Source: Chitinophagales bacterium (GTDB taxonomy: Bacteria; Bacteroidota; Bacteroidia; Chitinophagales; UBA2359). From it: 5,828 nucleotides of DNA. Below the pieces are notes generated by a model. It made no database searches and was not told where the DNA came from. It worked only from the letters and a program-made list of their open reading frames with translations. Location of the stretch: assembly GCA_020629595.1 (NCBI GenBank), contig JAHDDA010000045.1:6535-12362 (forward strand), in the 5' to 3' direction. This document shows positions 1 to 2,882 of the stretch, in pieces. The translations under genes were made by a program, and so were the position numbers. Each line of letters starts with the position of its first letter. Positions within the stretch are counted from its first letter, which is position 1.

Positions 1-974
1 TGTGCTGGTAAAAAGTTCAACATTCCATCATTCAAGGTTTCTAAAGGCGAAGTTCGTAAACCGTAATGGCTTGTTTTTTTGGCTTGTAACACAATGCCCA
101 ATCCTTTTTGTGAATATGATAAACTTCCGAAAGCTAAATAACCCGATTTTTGGCGAATTTTTCCATCAGGAAAACGAATGTTGTCGTTTGTTTTTCCTGC
201 TATTTCGGTGTACAAGCCCCAGTTTCCAAAACTTAAAGTATTGTAAGCCGAAAAAGCATACGTATTATAAGTTGGTACAAAACGATCTTCTAAATCGTAG
301 GAATTAATTTCTTGAACAATTTGTGGCATTGTTACATTGGGGTCGATAACTCTATTGGTAAAAGTTACGCCTGGAGCAAAGGTGGCTTTTTCCTTTGCAC
401 TAAAAAACGCATCGGCACTTATGCCAGAAATATTGGGTTTGTAAACATTCAAAAATTCAAATTCGCCATTTACAAAACTTGACATATTTTTTTGTCGTCC
501 TGTAAATGCTTTTACACTTAAATTATCTAACAACTGATATTCGGCTCTTATTCCTACAATTGGATTATCTAAACCTAATCCTCTGTTTTCAAAGGCTCTA
601 AAAGTTACACCACTTCCTAATTGATCGTAAAAATGACCAGCCGTAATAGTTAGTTTTTCAATATTTGCTTTAGCATACCAAAATCCAATGCCTATTCCAT
701 CACGTTCACTTGTTCCTGTAAAGATTAATGAATTATTGAACATATCGAAACGCATCCCCATTTCAAAGTTGTCTAAACGATAACGTACATTCAACCAGTT
801 TTCAGAAGATGTTTTTAGATTATCGTTTACTTGATTACCCGAAGCCCCAATTATTGTATCACGAACGTGAATATTAAAATCGGTTTGCCAATCGCCAGAC
901 ACTTGTCCTTGAGCAAAAATGTTGTTACTAATTGTGAATAGAGTTATAAAAATTAAAAGATTTAGGAATTTCAT
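1..974 (-). CDS. DUF6029 family exported protein, 3' end cut by window edge
   Basis: Translating the minus strand from the ATG at 974-972 gives 324 codons without a stop to the left edge, so the N-terminus is complete and the C-terminus is missing. Residues 1-22 form a Sec signal peptide (MKFLNLLIFITLF, ending in IFAQ) with no lipobox cysteine. The mature part is rich in aromatic and alternating polar/hydrophobic stretches typical of outer-membrane beta-strand proteins. The segment GHFYDQLGSG at residues 113-122, followed by FRAFENRGLGLDN at 125-137, matches the hallmark I remember for DUF6029 (GNFYDQFGSG, then RTYEERSLGIDN). No cysteine occurs in the visible 324 residues. The function of the family is unknown; an outer-membrane barrel is my inference. 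It is divergent from the thioredoxin gene. The candidate promoter lies about 260 bases upstream, and an insertion-like repeat element sits between promoter and start. Confidence 0.85.
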   Translation of the reverse strand, partial: MKFLNLLIFITLFTISNNIFAQGQVSGDWQTDFNIHVRDTIIGASGNQVNDNLKTSSENWLNVRYRLDNFEMGMRFDMFNNSLIFTGTSERDGIGIGFWYAKANIEKLTITAGHFYDQLGSGVTFRAFENRGLGLDNPIVGIRAEYQLLDNLSVKAFTGRQKNMSSFVNGEFEFLNVYKPNISGISADAFFSAKEKATFAPGVTFTNRVIDPNVTMPQIVQEINSYDLEDRFVPTYNTYAFSAYNTLSFGNWGLYTEIAGKTNDNIRFPDGKIRQKSGYLAFGSLSYSQKGLGIVLQAKKTSHYGLRTSPLETLNDGMLNFLPA

Positions 975-1020
975 CAATTCAAAATTTTGACCTAGGTAAA
1001 ATAGTTAATTTTTAATAATT

Positions 1021-1203
1021 GAACTTAGATAAACATTTAATTTATACAATGAGCCTGTTGGCACAAAATAAGTTAAACAGTTTATAGACCACAGTCCACA
1101 AATATTGCCACAACTTGTGGTCTGTGATCTGTTGACTATAAAACTTTATGATTCTTCAATTCCAATCATTATTGTTTCGAAATGCAAACTTTATCTAAGT
1201 TCT
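1021..1203. mobile_element. putative MITE-like non-autonomous element with 13-bp terminal inverted repeats
   Basis: GAACTTAGATAAA at 1021-1033 is the exact reverse complement of TTTATCTAAGTTC at 1190-1202. The roughly 183-bp unit between them encodes no protein and carries a large imperfect hairpin near its centre (1086-1130). It is bounded by 17-bp direct repeats. Terminal inverted repeats, a target-site-like duplication, small size and no coding capacity fit a miniature inverted-repeat element. A 17-bp duplication is long for most transposases, so a structured intergenic repeat moved by another route is also possible. It lies inside the expected 5' leader of the DUF6029 mRNA. Confidence 0.45.
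1086..1130. repeat. imperfect palindrome built from TGTGGWC-like heptamers
   Basis: The left arm 1086-1101 (AGACCACAGTCCACAA) pairs with the right arm 1115-1130 (TTGTGGTCTGTGATCT) at 14 of 16 positions, with a 13-base loop. The right arm reads as degenerate 7-base units TGTGGTC, TGTGATC, TGTTGAC (1116-1136). The left arm, read on the other strand, gives TGTGGAC and TGTGGTC. No T-tract follows directly on either strand, so it is a poor intrinsic terminator. Confidence 0.65.
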
Positions 1204-1224
1204 GTTAATTTTTAATAATTTCAA

Positions 1225-1301
1225 TGCTTTGAGCAAATGTCAAAGATATAAAAATCGTTTTGTGTTTTAAATTTGCTTTAAACTTTTGTATGCTTTAAGC
1301 A
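1225..1301. promoter_or_regulatory. three TGCTTTRAGCA-like dyads in the divergent promoter region (candidate operators)
   Basis: TGCTTTAAGCA at 1291-1301 is a perfect 5-1-5 dyad. TGCTTTGAGCA at 1225-1235 is the same dyad with one mismatch, and TGCTTTAAACT at 1274-1284 preserves only the left half. The outer copies sit just upstream of the plus-strand -7 box (1305) and just downstream of the minus-strand -7 box (1241), where an operator could affect both promoters. No regulator gene is visible, and binding is an inference from position and repetition. Confidence 0.35.
1241..1248 (-). promoter_or_regulatory. -7 box for the DUF6029 gene
   Basis: Read on the minus strand this is TATCTTTG, a full match to the Bacteroidota -7 consensus TAnnTTTG. 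I find no TTTG at the usual -33 distance. With this promoter the leader is about 260 bases and contains the insertion-like element. Without the 200-base unit it would be about 60 bases. Confidence 0.5.
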
Positions 1302-1312
1302 TCTTATTTTTG
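1285..1312 (+). promoter_or_regulatory. promoter for the TlpA-like gene (-33 TTTG, -7 TATTTTTG)
   Basis: TATTTTTG at 1305-1312 matches TAnnTTTG exactly. A TTTG at 1285-1288 could be the -33 element, but the 16-base spacer is slightly short for this promoter class. Transcription would start near 1318, giving a leader of about 50 bases to the ATG at 1371. A second match, TAAATTTG at 1268-1275, lies further upstream without a well-placed -33 element. Confidence 0.55.
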
Positions 1313-1370
1313 CTAATTGTTATAGCCGATACAGTTTAATTCAAGATTTAATTATTTATAAATACCAAAA

Positions 1371-1871
1371 ATGAAATACTTATTCACTTTTATTGCTTCT
1401 TTAATGCTTTTTGTTTTTTCTGCTAATACCACTTTTGCCCAAGATACCTTGCCAGATGTTACTGTTACTGACTTAGATGGGAAAAAAGTAAGCATTGCCG
1501 ATTTTGGTAAAGATGGAAAGATTACTGTTTTTAGTTTTTGGGCTACTTGGTGTTCGCCTTGCAAAAAAGAATTGAATAACTTAGTTGATTTATACGATGA
1601 ATGGCGTGATGAAATAGACGTTGAAATTGTAGCCGTTAGTATTGATGATCAGCGTAATGTTTCTAAAATTAAGCCTTACATTAATGGTCAAAATTGGGAT
1701 TACACTGTTTTGTTAGATACAAACCAAGAATTAATGCGAGCTTTAAACATTCAGAATGTACCTTTTACCTTAGTTGTTGATGATAAAGGAGAAGTTGTTT
1801 ACAAACACAGTGGTTATGTTGAAGGAGACGAATATGAATTAGAAGATAAAGTTTTTGAAATAGCGGAATAG
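1371..1871 (+). CDS. TlpA/ResA-like periplasmic thiol-disulfide oxidoreductase
   Basis: A 166-residue exported thioredoxin-fold protein. Residues 1-24 are a Sec signal peptide (MKYLFTFIASLMLF, ending TTFAQ) with no lipobox cysteine, so the mature protein should be soluble in the periplasm. The core begins at LPDVTVTDLDGKKVSI (27-42), the usual entry strand of the TlpA/AhpC-TSA-like family. It continues into FSFWATWCSPCKKE (54-67), with the redox-active CSPC at 61-64, and reaches the cis-proline loop NVPF with Pro131. These are the only two cysteines. Family members reduce or exchange disulfides in exported proteins or in cytochrome c maturation; no cytochrome genes are visible here, so the client is unknown. 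The start is supported by the signal peptide and by a -7 box about 60 bases upstream. The gene appears monocistronic, with a hairpin terminator 32 bases after its TAG stop. Confidence 0.93.
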   Translation: MKYLFTFIASLMLFVFSANTTFAQDTLPDVTVTDLDGKKVSIADFGKDGKITVFSFWATWCSPCKKELNNLVDLYDEWRDEIDVEIVAVSIDDQRNVSKIKPYINGQNWDYTVLLDTNQELMRALNIQNVPFTLVVDDKGEVVYKHSGYVEGDEYELEDKVFEIAE

Positions 1872-1903
1872 GATTCAGGAAATTAAGATATTTTAAATTG
1901 TAG

Positions 1904-1929
1904 AGACGTAGTATTGCTACGTCTTTTTT
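1904..1929 (+). terminator. intrinsic terminator after the TlpA-like gene
   Basis: AGACGTAG (1904-1911) pairs perfectly with CTACGTCT (1917-1924) across a 5-base loop and runs into six T residues (1924-1929). It lies 32 bases beyond the stop codon. Together with the preceding TAG the left arm reads TAGAGACGTAG, resembling the GTAGAGACG palindromes I remember as common between genes in Bacteroidota. Confidence 0.85.
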
Positions 1930-1969
1930 ATTTATATTAATTAGGTATGTAGTTTTACGAATAGCCGTT

Positions 1970-1977
1970 TATATTTG
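1970..1977 (+). promoter_or_regulatory. -7 box abutting the purine nucleoside phosphorylase start
   Basis: TATATTTG matches TAnnTTTG exactly and ends five bases before the ATG at 1983. No clear TTTG is found at the -33 distance. If used, transcription would start at or almost at the ATG, giving a leaderless or near-leaderless mRNA, or initiation at the in-frame ATG at 1995. Confidence 0.5.
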
Positions 1978-1982
1978 CTTTT

Positions 1983-2810
1983 ATGCAAAACGAAATGATA
2001 AAAATTAAAGAAGCTACTGCTTTTATTAATAAGCAAATTGGCAATTTTACACTTGATGCTGGAATAATTCTAGGAACAGGTTTAGGTGGCTTAGTAAATG
2101 ATATTGATATTCAACATTCAATTAGTTATGAAGAAATTCCACATTTCCCTGTTTCTACTGTTGAAGGACATTCTGGAAGATTAATTTTTGGACAACTTTC
2201 GGGTAAAAATGTTGTGGTAATGCAAGGGCGTTTTCACTTTTACGAAGGATACAATATGAAACAGGTTACTTTTCCTGTAAGAATTATGAGCCTTTTAGGT
2301 ATTCAAAAATTAATTGTTTCTAACGTTTCGGGAAGCACAAACGCCAAAATTGAAAAAGGTGATTTGGTATTTATTAAAGATCACATTTATTTACAATATG
2401 AAAACCCACTTACTGGAAAAAATTTAGATGAATTTGGTCCTCGTTTTCCCGATATGAGCCAACCTTATTCGCTTCGATTAATTGAAAAAGCAAAAAAAAT
2501 TGCCAGTAATCATAACTTTAGTTTTTATGAAGGAGTTTATGCCAGCGTTCCTGGACCTAATTTAGAAACTAAAGCAGAATATAACTACTTGAATATTATT
2601 GGTGGCGATATTGTTGGAATGAGTACCGCACCTGAAGTTATTGTGGGTGTTCATTGCGGAATGGAAATTTTTGCCATCTCTGTTGTAACCGATAAAAACT
2701 TTCCAATTGAAGAAGTAGAGCCTGTAACCGTTGAAGAAGTAATTGCCATTGCCTTAGAAGCCGAACCCAAAATGACAACGGTTGTAAAAGAACTTTTGCT
2801 TGAGTTGTAA
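1983..2810 (+). CDS. punA: purine nucleoside phosphorylase, trimeric (PNP-I) type
   Basis: A 275-residue cytosolic enzyme of the usual family length, catalysing phosphorolysis of purine ribonucleosides or deoxyribonucleosides to base and sugar-1-phosphate (EC 2.4.2.1, purine salvage). Family motifs appear in order: the phosphate loop LGTGLGG at 30-36; EGHSGRL at 61-67 with His63; MQGRFHFYEGY at 80-90 with Arg83, His85 and Tyr87; SNVSGSTN at 113-120 in place of the usual NAAGG; FGPRFPDM at 151-158; GPNLETKAE at 191-199 with Glu195; GMSTAPEVIV at 212-221 with Ser214; and VVTDK at 234-238. The position equivalent to human Asn243 is Asp237, which may influence 6-oxo versus 6-amino purine preference. 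Met5 (base 1995) is an alternative start; the upstream ATG is kept because the frame is open, but the -7 box nearly touches it. The symbol is by family analogy. A terminator follows, so the gene stands alone. Confidence 0.93.
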   Translation: MQNEMIKIKEATAFINKQIGNFTLDAGIILGTGLGGLVNDIDIQHSISYEEIPHFPVSTVEGHSGRLIFGQLSGKNVVVMQGRFHFYEGYNMKQVTFPVRIMSLLGIQKLIVSNVSGSTNAKIEKGDLVFIKDHIYLQYENPLTGKNLDEFGPRFPDMSQPYSLRLIEKAKKIASNHNFSFYEGVYASVPGPNLETKAEYNYLNIIGGDIVGMSTAPEVIVGVHCGMEIFAISVVTDKNFPIEEVEPVTVEEVIAIALEAEPKMTTVVKELLLEL

Positions 2811-2838
2811 CGGAAATTTATAATGATTTCAGGATTAT

Positions 2839-2877
2839 AAAAAACCCCTGATAGAATTTGACTTCTATCAAGGGTTT
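2839..2877. terminator. bidirectional terminator between convergent genes
   Basis: Bases 2842-2856 pair with 2863-2877 at 14 of 15 positions (one C/A mismatch at 2848/2871) across a 6-base loop. On the minus strand the stem is followed by six T residues (complement of 2839-2844), making it strong for the large surface-protein gene that stops at 2883. On the plus strand it lies about 30 bases after the phosphorylase stop and is followed only by a weak, interrupted T-rich stretch. Confidence 0.88.
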
Positions 2878-2882
2878 GTATT

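Larger units (their letters stand above)
1004..1220. repeat. 17-bp perfect direct repeats flanking an inverted-repeat element
   Basis: GTTAATTTTTAATAATT occurs at 1004-1020 and again at 1204-1220, exactly 200 bases apart. The copies lie immediately outside a pair of 13-bp inverted repeats (one base separates them on the right). This arrangement is what a target-site duplication around an inserted element looks like. The motif is very AT-rich, but a 17-base exact match placed precisely outside the inverted repeats is hard to attribute to chance. Confidence 0.75.

Noticed and set aside
2..307. Plus-strand open frame of 101 codons
   Set aside because: It lies wholly antisense to the DUF6029 gene, whose signal peptide and family motifs are convincing; the plus-strand product has no recognisable features.
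985..1001. Near-palindrome TTTTG-ACCTAGGT-AAAA just before the DUF6029 start
   Set aside because: Only 8 bases are perfectly symmetric, the AT flanks are weak evidence, and there is no second copy; too little to call an operator.
1053..1091. Tiny 12-codon open frame starting in the putative element
   Set aside because: Too short, with no promoter or family match; a chance frame in the repeat element.
1086..1130. Reading the heptamer hairpin as an intrinsic terminator
   Set aside because: No T-tract follows on either strand and it sits between divergent genes, where a terminator is not expected.
1352..1564. Minus-strand open frame of 70 codons
   Set aside because: It overlaps the start of the thioredoxin gene in antisense and has no family resemblance; the plus-strand frame carries a signal peptide and the CSPC motif.
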